Source: Malus domestica
Taxonomy: Eukaryota; Streptophyta; Magnoliopsida; Rosales; Rosaceae
DNA length: 64,000 nt
Direction: 5' to 3'
Assembly (NCBI RefSeq): GCF_042453785.1
Contig: NC_091664.1
Location: 6,287,001 to 6,351,000, forward strand
Of the stretch, positions 10,925 to 22,725 are shown piece by piece. Under the pieces are notes generated by a model. The model did no database searches. It saw only the letters and a program-made list of their open reading frames with translations, and was not told where the DNA came from. Both the position numbers and the translations under genes were made by a program. Each line of letters opens with the position of its first letter. The first letter of the stretch is position 1.

Positions 10925-11391
10925 ATTCTATGGTCTGCATGTTGGTTGGATAAGTCCACAAATATCCCATTGAATCATTTGAATGAACTTAGGAATGTTG
11001 TGAATAATCTTTGTAATCGAGGGTTGAGTATTCAACTTCCCTAAAGAACACGCTTTGCATGGCGGGAATCCAACGTAGGGAGGTAAATGATGCTCATGTG
11101 ATGATTTAAGGATACGGCGCATCATGTCACGTCCGGGATGTCCTATATGATCATGCCAAAGCAACAAAGTGCTCTGGACCATAGCGGTACAATTGCATCA
11201 GTACATAAGTTTCGGCACGAATGCATTAGTACATAAGTTTCGGTATAAGTGTATAGACACATAAGTTTTGGTACAATTGTATCGGTACATAAGTTTCGGT
11301 ATAATTGCATCGGTACATAAGTTTATATCGGTACGTAAGTTTTGGTACAAAATGTCTCAGAACATGACTATAGTACAGACATAGGTACGTA
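10925..11391 (-). repeat. second copy of the copia-plus-minisatellite block
   Basis: Matches 8113-8671 over its full length. First comes a copia GAG-pre-integrase piece on the minus strand (11182-10928, LLWHDHIGHPGRDMMRR and PPYVGFPPCKACSLGKL), then the 28-bp minisatellite (11187-11350), then the shared tail ending near CATGACTATAGTACA. Because copia, satellite and tail are duplicated as one unit, the junction existed before the duplication. It lies inside the unidentified repeated sequence. Confidence 0.8.
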
Positions 11392-11769
11392 AAGTCATTG
11401 TTCGCAGTATGACTTTCTAACGATTTTCAATTTTTGTGCGAAACAGTTTGGATCTTTGTGGGTTTTTTAGTTGGGTTGCATCTTGCTCGGTTTTCTATTT
11501 TTGTACAATTTTTGTGTATGTTTGTGTCCGATTTGATATAAAAGAGACAACTTGCTGAATTTTTTCGTTTCTCTGGTGAAAAAGTTTGTATCTTTGGTGG
11601 TTAATAAGTTAAAGCTTGCTTCTTTTTCCCTCATGTTCTTTCCTTTTCTCTATGTGTTTATCTATAGGTATGTCTATGTGCATGTGTTTTTTGTGATTTT
11701 GGTGAACAAAAAGATGACTTTTTTGGGGATTTTTCATGTTTTGGGTTAAAAAGGAGGATCTTTGAGGTT

Positions 11770-13715
11770 GATAGGATGGACTAAAGGAGCTTTCCATTAG
11801 CAAATAGAATCAGGCGAGGTCAAGAGTTGTACTGGAATGGGCTTTATGACAAGAACCGGAAGAATAATCTTGTGGGTGAGTCGGCCAATGTGAGTTAACC
11901 CGTAAAAGATGTGGAAGACAAGGATGTCTGGAAACAAAAATCCACTCATGGCTCGAAGAAATTGTTGTATGGAAGTTCAGTGGAGTACGTGTTTGTAGAT
12001 GATTATGATGAAAGTGATGAGGAGACAAGAGCCTATGAATCACTGGATGTTTCTAATGAGGCTGAGGAGGTTAATACAGGTCCTTAAACACCAACTAAAC
12101 TTAAGAAAATGCTTGGGAAACGAAAATTCGATAACGATTCCAAGAAATGAATGCCTACAGATGATTTTGATGATGGCAATGAGGCCACATCAGGTACCTC
12201 CACAAACGCTAAACTCAAAGAAAAGGTTGGGAAACAAAAATCTTGTGAAGGATTTAAGAAATAGAGGTCTAGTTCATTTAGGTATCGTTTGGTATGCAGA
12301 CGGGAAGGGACATGATATGACGAGACGAAACGGTGAGGGAGCAAAGATGCTTTCGGATGGGAAAAAGGAGGAAGAAGAAGGAGACGAAGATGTTATAATT
12401 TTGTGTTCCACGGATGTGGAACAAGTCGTTCCAGGGGGGTGAGGTGGAACGAAAATTCACCCAAAACTCGTCCTGTGGAACAGCGCGTTCCACCCGTTTT
12501 AGGCGCACCAAACGTGGGACGGAACGCCTTGTCCCACTCCGTTTCGTCCCGTCCCACTTACCAAACGGTACCATGTGTTTGGTGATGGTGAGGATTCGTG
12601 TAGAGAAAATTATAAGATCCAATGGATTTTGATGTGGTACATAGTGCTGGCTCAAAAAACGAAAAAACATCTAAATTTGACTCTAAGAAAACTGAGAATT
12701 TTGGTCCACTTCATTTAGAGAATAATAATTCCAACATGGTTAATTTAGGTGACAAGGAATGAGAAGAAGGAGGAATATGTTTTGCTTCTAATAGCTCACA
12801 TGAAACAGAGACTCTCTTGTCTAGTGAAGAGGAAAATGTTCATTCAGATGATGAGGATTATGACCTAGGAGAGTCAGAAAATTCTGGGTTTTTTAAAGAG
12901 TCAAGTTCACCTCGAGAAGACCAGCAGAGCAATGAAAGTGATGTTGAGGTAAAGATGCACCAAAGTACTGATGAATGTGATATTGAGGTGAAGAAAGGGA
13001 ATATGTTAATGAAAATGAGAAAAGAAAGGGCAACATTTTAATGAAAGTAAGAGAGTGGGAAAGAGGAAACATGTCGAGAATGAGAATGTTGAAGTGAATA
13101 AGGGGGAAAGCTTTAATTGTAATGAGGTTAATAAGGGAAGTAGGAAAGGGGATAAGGGGAAATGTGTTGAGGATGATAACATTAAGGTGAAGGGGGGTGG
13201 GACTTTTAATGATAGTGAGGTTAGGAAGGGAAGTGGAAAAGTGGATGTTGGTATGATGAGAAAGAGAAGGTTGGGGTTAGATACAAATGCTAAATTTAAT
13301 AGAAAGAAAGATGTTCTTGTTCATTTTGGCCAGAATTCTAGAAGTGTGGCACAACAAACTTGTTCACAAATAAGTCCAAGAATTGAAAAATAGGGTATTG
13401 AATACGTAAATGGTAGAGAAAAAAATGTGTTTGACGGGCATGATGATATTCACAAAAAGAAAACTGGGTCAATTGATGGAAGAAACGATGAAGAGGATGA
13501 AACCTATGGTGGTAGGTGGAATGATGTGCAAAGAGTACGCATGAAGAATAAAGGGGAGAAGCTTTCTAACAGACAATTCTTATGGGAAACAAAAGATTGC
13601 GATGTTTTTAAGGTTCTTGTGGATTCCATCTATGAAAACAGAGAAGTGCTGCGGGATGGGTCAGATTCCTTTAGGGATGAATCCCCCAAAGAAGAAACAA
13701 ATCAACCAGTAGATG
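11770..13715 (+). pseudogene. unidentified repeated coding-like sequence, copy 2 (longer)
   Basis: A stretch of plus-strand coding character interrupted by stops and by a MITE at 12281-12572. Open pieces: 11940-12090 (LLYGSSVEYVFVDDYDESDE), 12817-13041 (acidic, EEENVHSDDEDYDLGESE), 13055-13393 (repeats of the form VNKGSxxxDxGK, then RRLGLDTN and HFGQNSRSVAQQ) and 13427-13765 (HDDIHKKKTGSIDGRNDEED). The last part is repeated as copy 1. The product would be hydrophilic and strongly charged, with runs of acidic residues. No catalytic motif or known domain was recognised. It ends where gypsy similarity begins. Confidence 0.4.
12281..12572. mobile_element. MITE inserted in the unidentified sequence
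   Basis: Ends GGTATCGTTTGGTA and TACCAAACGGTACC are inverted repeats with one mismatch. The interior contains further inverted GGGAC/GTCCC and GTGGAACA-like motifs. The terminal form resembles PIF/Harbinger-type MITEs. The expected 3-bp duplication is not intact (TTA on the left, ATG on the right), so the class is tentative. Confidence 0.6.
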
Positions 13716-13719
13716 GCGC

Positions 13720-14478
13720 TACCGGACGGGTCATGTTTCTTGGCAACGTTTTAGCACTAGTGTAAGATTATGGAGGCATTCATCAAAATAGGAATCAAAG
13801 ATGGAAAAGTCACCCACAAATACCTCAATAATTCATTCCACCATGTCAAAACAAAAAAAAACAAAAACGCTCATCATGTATCTTTGAAAAGTTGCTGGTG
13901 CATTGCATAATCCATACGTCATTCTTCTATTCCCGAAAATTCCAAAGGGGCATGTGAAAGTTGTATTTTCTTGATCTTCTAAAGCTATTACAATTTGGTT
14001 GTAACCAGAATAACCATCAAGAAAACAATAATATTGATTTCTTGTAGGTCTCTCAAGCATCTGATCAATGAAGGGATAAGAGAAGTGATCGTTTCTTGTT
14101 GCATCATTAAGCTTTCAATAATCAGTACACCCCTTCCAACCTATGACCATTCTATGAGGAATCAATTCATTTTTTTCATTCTTTATTGCGGTAATACCTT
14201 ATTGTTTTGGTACTACATGTACTGCACTCACCCATTTGCTGGCAAAGATCTGATATATGACCCCAACATCCAACAATTTCAAAATTTCAGCACACACCAC
14301 TTTTTTCATGTAAGGATTGACGTGCCTTTGAGCTTTCTATGGATGACTTTGATTTCTATTCAAGTAGTATTTTATGCATTCAACCCCTTAATGTCGACAA
14401 TTGTCCATTCCAAGGCTGTTTTGTGTTCACTTAGTACCCGTAGTAGTTTTTCTTCCTTACATGCACTTAGATCAATGT
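13720..14478 (-). pseudogene. Ty3/gypsy reverse transcriptase fragment
   Basis: The minus strand reads through gypsy RT in order: EEKLLRVLSEHKTALEWTI (near 14450), LKLLDVGVIYQI, NELIPHRMVIGWKGCTDYRK, NQYYCFLDGYSGYNQI (near 14030), TTFTCPFGIFGNRRMTYGL, CNAPATFQRYMMSVF and a decayed catalytic region VFVGDFSIF (near 13790) where FMDDFSVF-type sequence is usual. Several stops and frameshifts. Neither LTRs nor the rest of pol are present. The sequence type is closest to the Athila/Tat side of gypsy, from memory. Confidence 0.8.
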
Positions 14479-14479
14479 C

Positions 14480-16500
14480 ACCCCATTCCTACCTTTGAGG
14501 AGTTGACCTCCAAGATTTAAGCTTTTGATCTTCAGAACCCTCGCACCTCCACCACTATTGCCGCTTCGCAAACTGCCCTCATTACTACCCATCAACCTTG
14601 TGCTTCTTCTCAGTCCTCTGGCAGTCGCGGTAGCAACTAGAACGGCCATCCCCAACGGAACAATGGTCTGCAGCGTAATACCTCCGGCTGGCGTCCTGGC
14701 AGGAATACCAATCCCCACAATCAACAACAACAATGGAATGGGCCTCCTCCATTCAATTCTCAGCAACCTTCTCCGCAACCTTGGCATGGGCCCTCTAATC
14801 CTCCTTATTGGCCAGGCTTGCGTGGGTTTTCTGGGCGCCCCACCTTCAGTTTACTGGGCCACGACCCTTGGTGCCTCACTTGCTCCACCTCGCAGCATAA
14901 TGCTGCATACTGTCCACACCGCTATGGCGGCCCATAACCTTTTCCCCCATTTGCGGGCTCTCAGGTGGTTTCTTATCAGGATCCCAACATTTGGTTTCCC
15001 GACATCGGCGCTACCCACCACATGACTGGTGATCCCAATGCCCTTCCCCACCCACAACCTTATCGTGGTCCTAATTCCGTTCAATTGGGTAATGGTGATT
15101 CTCTAAACATTACATCCATTGGTACAATTCTTATTTCTCTTAACTCTATTCCATTTAGTCTTCGTAATGTCTTTCTTGTTCCGTCCTTACGTAAAAACCT
15201 CTTGTCTGTTGCCCGCTTTACACATGATAACAATGTCATTATTTGTTTCTTTCCGTCCTTCTATCGTATTTATGATTTACACACCAGTGCTTTATTGTTT
15301 CAAGGCCCATGTAGAGATTGCCTTTATCCATTATCACTCTCCTCACCACAGGCCCTTGCCGCTTCATCCTCCACCCTTTGGCATCACTGTCTCGGTCACC
15401 CTTCGTCCTCAATTTTGTCTCGTCTTAGCTTTAGTTTAGGCTCTAAGTCATTTTCTTCCAAGTATTTTTGTAAAAGTTGTGCTTTAGGCAACTCCACACA
15501 ACTTCCTTTTCAATTAAATAATGCAAGGGCTACTACTCCATTTTATATTATACATTCTGATATTTGGATGTCCACTACTACCTCTGTTTCTGGCTTTTGT
15601 TATTACGTACTATTCACTGACAATTACACTCGCTATTCTTGGATTTACGCCATGAAAAAGAAGTATGAAGTCTTTACACATTTCCAAACCTTTGTTGCAA
15701 TGGCTCGTAACCTATTTAACGCATCTATTAAATATTTACAAAGTGATGGTGGCACCGAATATGTCAATCACTCATTTTCTGAATTTTGTCGTCAATTAGG
15801 AATACAACACTGTCTTTCATGTCCCCACACCCCAACAAAATGGCATTGCTAAGCGTAAGCACCGTCATATCGCTGATATGACTCGCACACTGCTTACTGC
15901 AGCTCATGCCCCACTCACCTTGTGGGTGGAAGCTGCGCTCACTTCTGTCCACCTCATAAATCTTCTCCCCACATCTACCCTCCACTGGTCCACTCCTTAC
16001 ACACTTCTATTTGGTGGGTCACCCACTTACTCCCACCTACATACCTTTGGATGTATGTGTTTTCCATACCTTCGGGATTATATTCATGATAAACTAATGC
16101 CACGTTCCATTGTGGGTTACAATGCCTCTCATAACGGTTACAGGTGCCTTGATCGGACTACTGGACATATTTATATCTCTCGCAATGTGGTGTTCAACGA
16201 GGCTGCTTTTCCTTTTGCAACCTCTTTCGGCCAACCACCAGCCACCAGCCACATATGTGGAGCTGGAAATCCATCTTACTGTCGTCCTACCATCTTCTTG
16301 TTCATTGCATGTCCCTTCCTCTCTTGGTCCCGTGGGCCCCTCCTCCATTGATAGCCATTCAATGCCACATGTCAATGAACATACTCCTGCTGCTTCTTCA
16401 CCTCAGCCCCAAGCTACCCAGTCACAACCGCCACCACATGTGCTTCCATCTCATCTTATGGTCACTCGTACTAAAGATGGCATGTGCAAACCCAAGTCCT
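14480..16500 (+). pseudogene. copia gag C-terminus, protease and integrase
   Basis: Gag ends with a CCHC zinc knuckle, CLTCSTSQHNAAYC (CX2CX4HX4C), near 14875-14920. The protease site reads PDIGATHHMT instead of the usual DSGA form, so its catalytic serine position is lost. GAG-pre-integrase LWHHCLGHPSSSI lies near 15380. The integrase core has SDIWMSTT, FTDNYTRYSW and SDGGTEYVN. A 2-bp loss near 15835 shifts the frame in the CPHTPQQNG-like block, after which MTRTLLTAAHAPLTLWVEA (15878 on) and TFGCMCFPYLR continue in another frame. The intervening region to 16610 has stops. Confidence 0.85.
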
Positions 16501-16613
16501 AGACTGATGTCTCTATTCGATATCCTCTTCCTTATGCTCTTTCAATTTCGCTTACCACTGACGAACCCACATGCTTTACACATGCCACTCGCAAACCTGA
16601 ATGGCAGGCTGCC

Positions 16614-18035
16614 ATGACCGAGGAAATTAATGCACTTCTTAAAAATAATACTTGGGTTCTTGTTCCACCATCACCTACCCAAAACAAAGTCGGCTGCAAG
16701 TGGGTTTATCGCATAAAACGGCACACTGATGGTAGCATCGACATATACAAAGCACGTCTTATGGCAAAAGGTTTTCACCAACAACCAGGAATTGACTACG
16801 ATGAAACTTTTAGTCATGTGGTCAAACCTGCAACTATACGAACAATTCTCAGCCTTGCTGTTTTCAATCATTGGTCTGTTGGTCAACTCGACGTGAAAAA
16901 TGCTTTTCTACATGGTCATTTGAAAGAGGAGGTCTACATGTCACAGCCCCCTGGTTTTATTGATCCTCAACGTCCTCATCATGTTTGTCGTCTCACCAAG
17001 GCACTTTATGGTCTTAAGCAGGCCCCTCGGCCCTGGTTTCACCGCTTTAGCTCTTATCTATTTTGCTATGGATTCCTCCAGAGTAAAGCTGATAACTCAA
17101 TCTTCATTTATAATCACGACCATCATCGTATGTGGTTACTCTTACATGTTGACGATATCGTCTTAACTGGCAACAATCATTCCCTCTTGCAACACTTTGT
17201 CACGACATTGGGTCATGCTTTTGAACTGAAGGACCTCGTACCCTTTAATTATTTCTTGGGTCTTCAAGTCCACACCAGTGCACACGGTATAAATCTTTCC
17301 CAAGTCAAATATGCCTCTGACTTATTAATAAGGGCCAACATGTTGGAGTGCAAACCATGTTCAACCCATGTTGCTGCCAAACTGTCCTTGTCATCCCATG
17401 ATGGAGTGCCTTTGTTTTCTCCAACTGAATATCGCATGTTAGTGGGCTGCTTGCAATACTTAACATTAACCCGCCCTGATATATCGTTTTCCGTCAACAC
17501 TGTTGCTCAGTACATGAGCAACCCCCTTTCCAAACATATGTTGGCAGTCAAACGCATATTACGCTATGTTAAAGGCACCATTGATCAAGGTTTACTTCTT
17601 CGCCCCCAGCCTGCTTCCTCTTGTATCTCTGCCTATTCAGATGCGAATTGGGCTGGGTGTCTTAACACACGCCACTCCACCACTGGTTATTTAATCTACC
17701 ACGAGACTAACTTAATGTCTTGGTGTTCCAAGAAGCAACCTATTGTCTCTCGTTAGAGCACCGAATCTGAATATTGTGCTTTATCTCATGCATGTGCGAA
17801 GACAACCTGGCTCACCTACTTGTTCCATGAGCTTGGCGTCAACACTTCATTCCTCGTCTATCTTCACTGTGACAATCTCAGTGCAACGTATATGGCTGCC
17901 AACCCCGTTTTTCATGCACGCACCCACCACATTGAACTTGATTATCATTTTGTCCATGAAAAGGTGGCTCTGGGCAGCCACTAGGTCCGCTTTCTACCAT
18001 CCATTGATCAGCTTGCAGACTTGTTGACGAAATGA
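16614..18035 (+). pseudogene. copia reverse transcriptase and RNase H
   Basis: Open for 380 codons (16614-17756). RT blocks in order: NNTWVLVPPSPTQNKVGCKW, ARLMAKGFHQQPGIDYDETF, VGQLDVKNAFLHGHLKEEVY, ALYGLKQAPRPWF and the catalytic LLHVDDIVLTG (HVDD replaces the usual YVDD), then LTRPDISFSVNTVAQYMS. RNase H follows with AYSDANWAGC. A TAG at 17754 replaces a serine codon just before STESEYCALSHA, which continues in frame to DQLADLLTK and a further stop. This is the best-conserved retrotransposon protein in the window, though it is not functional. Confidence 0.9.
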
Positions 18036-18106
18036 TTGCTCAAAGCACGCCACACCTTGCTTCGGTCCAAACTTGTTCATCCTGCGATGCCCAGTTTGCG
18101 GCGGGG

Positions 18107-18354
18107 TGTTAGTAAAGAGTCTTTCACGTCTATACCTTTGTCATCATCTTCATAATTATCTTCTGTATATTATCACTTTATCTTAGAGATTTGTAATCCC
18201 GTAAGGATTTGTATTGGGAGCTACACAATCCCTTTAGGACTCTCTGTAAACTGGTATATTTATACCTGATTATGAGTAATGGAAAAGCACGACTTCTGCC
18301 AATATTATTGCTTCATGTTTACTGTGCTCTTTCTCTGAATATATATTTCTACAG
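18107..18354 (+). repeat. 3' LTR of the plus-strand copia
   Basis: Starts TGTTAGTAAAGAG right after the purine-rich GGCGGGG. It contains TTGTAATCCC and TATATTTATACC. The end is set provisionally at TTTCTACA, because no second LTR is available for comparison. Confidence 0.6.
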
Positions 18355-18377
18355 GTACTTTGGATTAGACTTGTGTA

Positions 18378-18730
18378 TTGTCGATTTTTTTGTTGAAATA
18401 TCTAAAAAATCAAGGATTAATATGGGAAGGTGGGTGAAATGCAAACTTTATCCTATATCGGTGAGATATTGGAAAATCAATAAATATCTTCAATGTTTAC
18501 CAATTCGTAATAGAAATTTTGCCATAGCCCATTGCAATTTTAAACTTTTGAATTTTTTTGAGAAATTTTTCTCTAATTTTAACTAAATCTGAATGAGTTG
18601 ATATATCCATCTCATTGCAACTTTTCATAATTTCTGTCAAAGGAAAATGATATTGATATATCCATTGATATTTTCATAAATTTACATATCCATATTTCCA
18701 CCTATATCGATATTTTAAACGCTGATTTGG
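18378..18730. repeat. dispersed repeat, copy 1 (TTTAAAATATC family)
   Basis: About 350 bp, AT-rich, matching 41173-41535 at many positions: both have a GGATGAAATGCAAACTT-like core, AAATCAATAAATAT, and an end of the form GTTTAAAATATC in mirrored position. Probably a non-autonomous DNA transposon. Ends are not precisely defined. Confidence 0.5.
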
Positions 18731-18739
18731 AGGTAGTGG

Positions 18740-19780
18740 TCGGTGGCGGTTAAGAGCAGTAGCCAAAGCTCGGCGTCTGATGCCAGGGGCTAGGTATGAT
18801 GCATTTCTGTGCTTGATTTAAAGTTACCGACCACTACTTTTTTGGTCTGGAGACTTGAATCAGGCTCATCCTTGGGCCTCTATGTTCTTTTGAGCTTTTT
18901 TGTGAGTTATTTATTTGGATCTAAATATGAAAATAGACTCCTATTGATTTATAATGGATCTTAAAAAGACCTCATATTAACAAGTCCCATAACTCCTTAT
19001 TCAAGAATTTTCTTTTGATTTGGTGTAGTGAACGTCAACGATTCAATCAATATTACACTAAACCACCCATTGGCTTAGCCATGTTAAGGGCTACCCTGGG
19101 CTATAACCCACGTAGCTTTCCATAAAAAATAAAAATTTTACATATAATTTTTATTGATTTTTTAATATAGCCCATCATATATTTAGTCACTAATCCTAAT
19201 TTTCTTGGTTTAACTATATAAAATTATATAATACAGTTTACAAACCATCTCTTTTTGTTTCATCATTTTTCTAATCGCTTCTTGTACATGTACAAGTTTG
19301 GATTTGTTTGAATTTTAACACGTATTTGTTTAATAACGAAAATATTTAGCTCACATTGTGAAAATTTTCTTAAGCTAGACGATACTGTGAAAAATACAGT
19401 ATCAAGTTTCTTTGTTTATAAAGATTTGAATGTTTAAGTTAGCCCACCCGGTGAAAATTTCCTAGCTCCGCCATTGAAACCACCAATTTGCTTAATTCAC
19501 CACAACAAAATCTCTCCACAAACATGTCAGGAATGGTACCAACGAGCAAATAATTTATAAAAGGATAATGTTAGGGATACCAAATTTGGAGACAAAATTT
19601 TAGAAACTAAAGAACATGAAAGTTGAAGATTAATTTATTACTCACGTGTTGATAAATATGTTCATTGATGAAACATCATTTAGTTCGTGAATTTTGTCTT
19701 CCTAGCATTGCTCTTTATAAAAACACATTCAAATCTCTTGGTTCAATAGGAGATTTTGAGAATTTTCTCTATTTATTAAT
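18740..19780. other. intergenic, no gene recognised
   Basis: AT-rich spacer upstream of RPL37A. No convincing coding frame or repeat boundary. Confidence 0.5.
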
Positions 19781-19814
19781 TATGGACCCAGTTGGTATGA
19801 CCCGTTTTAAAGTT

Positions 19815-19871
19815 GGCCCATTTGCTCCTTTTGAGGGGCTCTATAAATTGGAACAAAGCAAGTTAGGGTTT
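19815..19871 (+). promoter_or_regulatory. RPL37A promoter: site II, TATA box and telo-box
   Basis: In order: GGCCCA (19815-19820, a site II element in reverse), TATAAATT (19842-19849) and TTAGGGTTT (19863-19871, a telo-box). Site II plus telo-box is the known signature of plant ribosomal-protein and growth-coupled promoters. Spacing places transcription start shortly before 19880. Confidence 0.7.
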
Positions 19872-19947
19872 CTCTATTTGTTCTGAGAAGAAGAAAGTAC
19901 CAGCCGCTTCAGCCCTTCACAGCCAGCAGACCCTCCAATCCACAACA

Positions 19948-21202
<1,255 letters not shown>

Positions 21203-21429
21203 GCCGCTGTTGTTGACCGCTACTACGTTTTGAGCATTTGCAGCTATGGATATTCCAAACAGTTTTGGGGATGTGGTTCTCCTTTTATTTCGTTATATTG
21301 TTTCGAACAAGTTAGATGAAAATGTTGACTCGTTGTAGTATGTTTAATCTGAGATTTTAGCGTCCATCTTTGAATTCGGAGTGCAATTTTATAGTTTCTG
21401 GATTTCTGATTTAATACTGCAAATTATGT

Positions 21430-22320
21430 CTTCTCTTTTGCTGAGCAAAAACTTTAAGCTTGCATCCAACCCTGAGCAGCTCTGGTCTCTTTAGCTTTGC
21501 ATCCAACGGTGACCTGCGCGGCAATACTTCAAACGCCGACATCAGTCTGAACTAAACTCGGACGGATCATGCGACTCAAACTGCACCACCTGCTGCCCTT
21601 GAACAATGAACAAGTAGATTCTGCAAAAGGGTGGTTTTCGTGGGGCTTGACGAAATGGCACCGAAGTCAAAACGGCAGACTCGTTCCGCCCTCGATAGTC
21701 TGCGATTAGTCGGATGCCACGGCAGTCCAAGGAGACCGGATTAGTCGGATGCCACGACAGTACATGGAGACCGAATTAGGTGCCGCAATCTCTTTTTTCC
21801 GTCTCTAATGTTCGCATGTCTTGCTATCTTATACCAACTCTGTAATGGTCAGGTGCCGCAATCCATCTGCTGCTTCCGGCGCAGCAACTCTCTCCTAATC
21901 CCCTCGAACTGAAGACCCATCCACCTCTATCTTTGTTATTACTTGAAACATAGCGAGTTATTCATTCAGATCCAATCCTAGAGACCTAACGAGGCCTCTT
22001 AACTCTAGTCGGAGTGGATTGGATTGGAAAACTCACCATTCAATCCAACAACCGGATACAGACTGGCTTTATCTTACTAGATTATAATTGATGAACGCCA
22101 TAGATCAAGGAAAAACCAGTTCTATGAATTTAACAACATTAACTAGTTGACAATCAATCGACCAAAAAACCAAAAAAAAAAAAAAAAAAAAAAAAAAACT
22201 ATTTTGTCAATCCTACAATGTGGAAACGGAAATACGATCCTGTATTAATTTTCATTTTTCTTTTTGACGTATTTCGTAGTTATAATCGAATATAGATTCG
22301 TTATAGAATATTCATGGCTC
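21430..22320. other. intergenic, with a short tandem duplication and a poly-A run
   Basis: Downstream of the RPL37A 3' end. A roughly 37-bp unit around GATTAGTCGGATGCCACG is tandemly repeated twice at 21700-21775. An A run of about 25 lies at 22172-22198. No coding frame was recognised. Confidence 0.5.
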
Positions 22321-22725
22321 GAGTTCATCCAGGCAAAATTACATATATAACAATAACCAGTAACGTTTACAATAGGAAGCAAAAATGTAAAATCACAAAC
22401 CTTGGTCTATAACTTGCACACTCTTACTCATCATATGTACATATTGCTGACAGGCCAGAAGGTTAAAAAAAGGCGAAAACTGGCCTGCTCCTCAATCAGC
22501 CATAACTATGGTTGACTGAATGTGGTTCCAGGTACGTACCTCGCATTCCCCATCAAAATAATTGCAGGAGCAAAGACACCAAATAGAAGAGAAGAAAAAC
22601 AAACCCATTTGCTGATTTACGAGGTAGTTTTGCTTGTGTGGCTTTGTCACACAAGCATGATGCTGATGCTAATGGGGATTGATCAGAACATTAGGCGAAC
22701 GTGGGTAGTGCCGCTGCAGTCTTTG

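Larger units (their letters stand above)
14480..18354 (+). mobile_element. Ty1/copia retrotransposon, 5'-truncated and decayed
   Basis: Plus-strand element running gag C-terminus, protease, integrase, RT, RNase H, polypurine tract and 3' LTR. It abuts the gypsy fragment at about 14480, where it starts inside gag (PTFEELTSK), so the 5' LTR and N-terminal gag are missing. Several stops look like single C-to-T changes (CAG to TAG near 17980, CGA to TGA near 18033), the pattern expected of a methylated, silenced copy. Confidence 0.9.

Noticed and set aside
12817-13393. Functional nuclear acidic protein gene
   Set aside because: Open pieces are separated by stops, part is repeated in a broken copy, and transposons flank both sides. 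Kept only as a pseudogene-like unknown.
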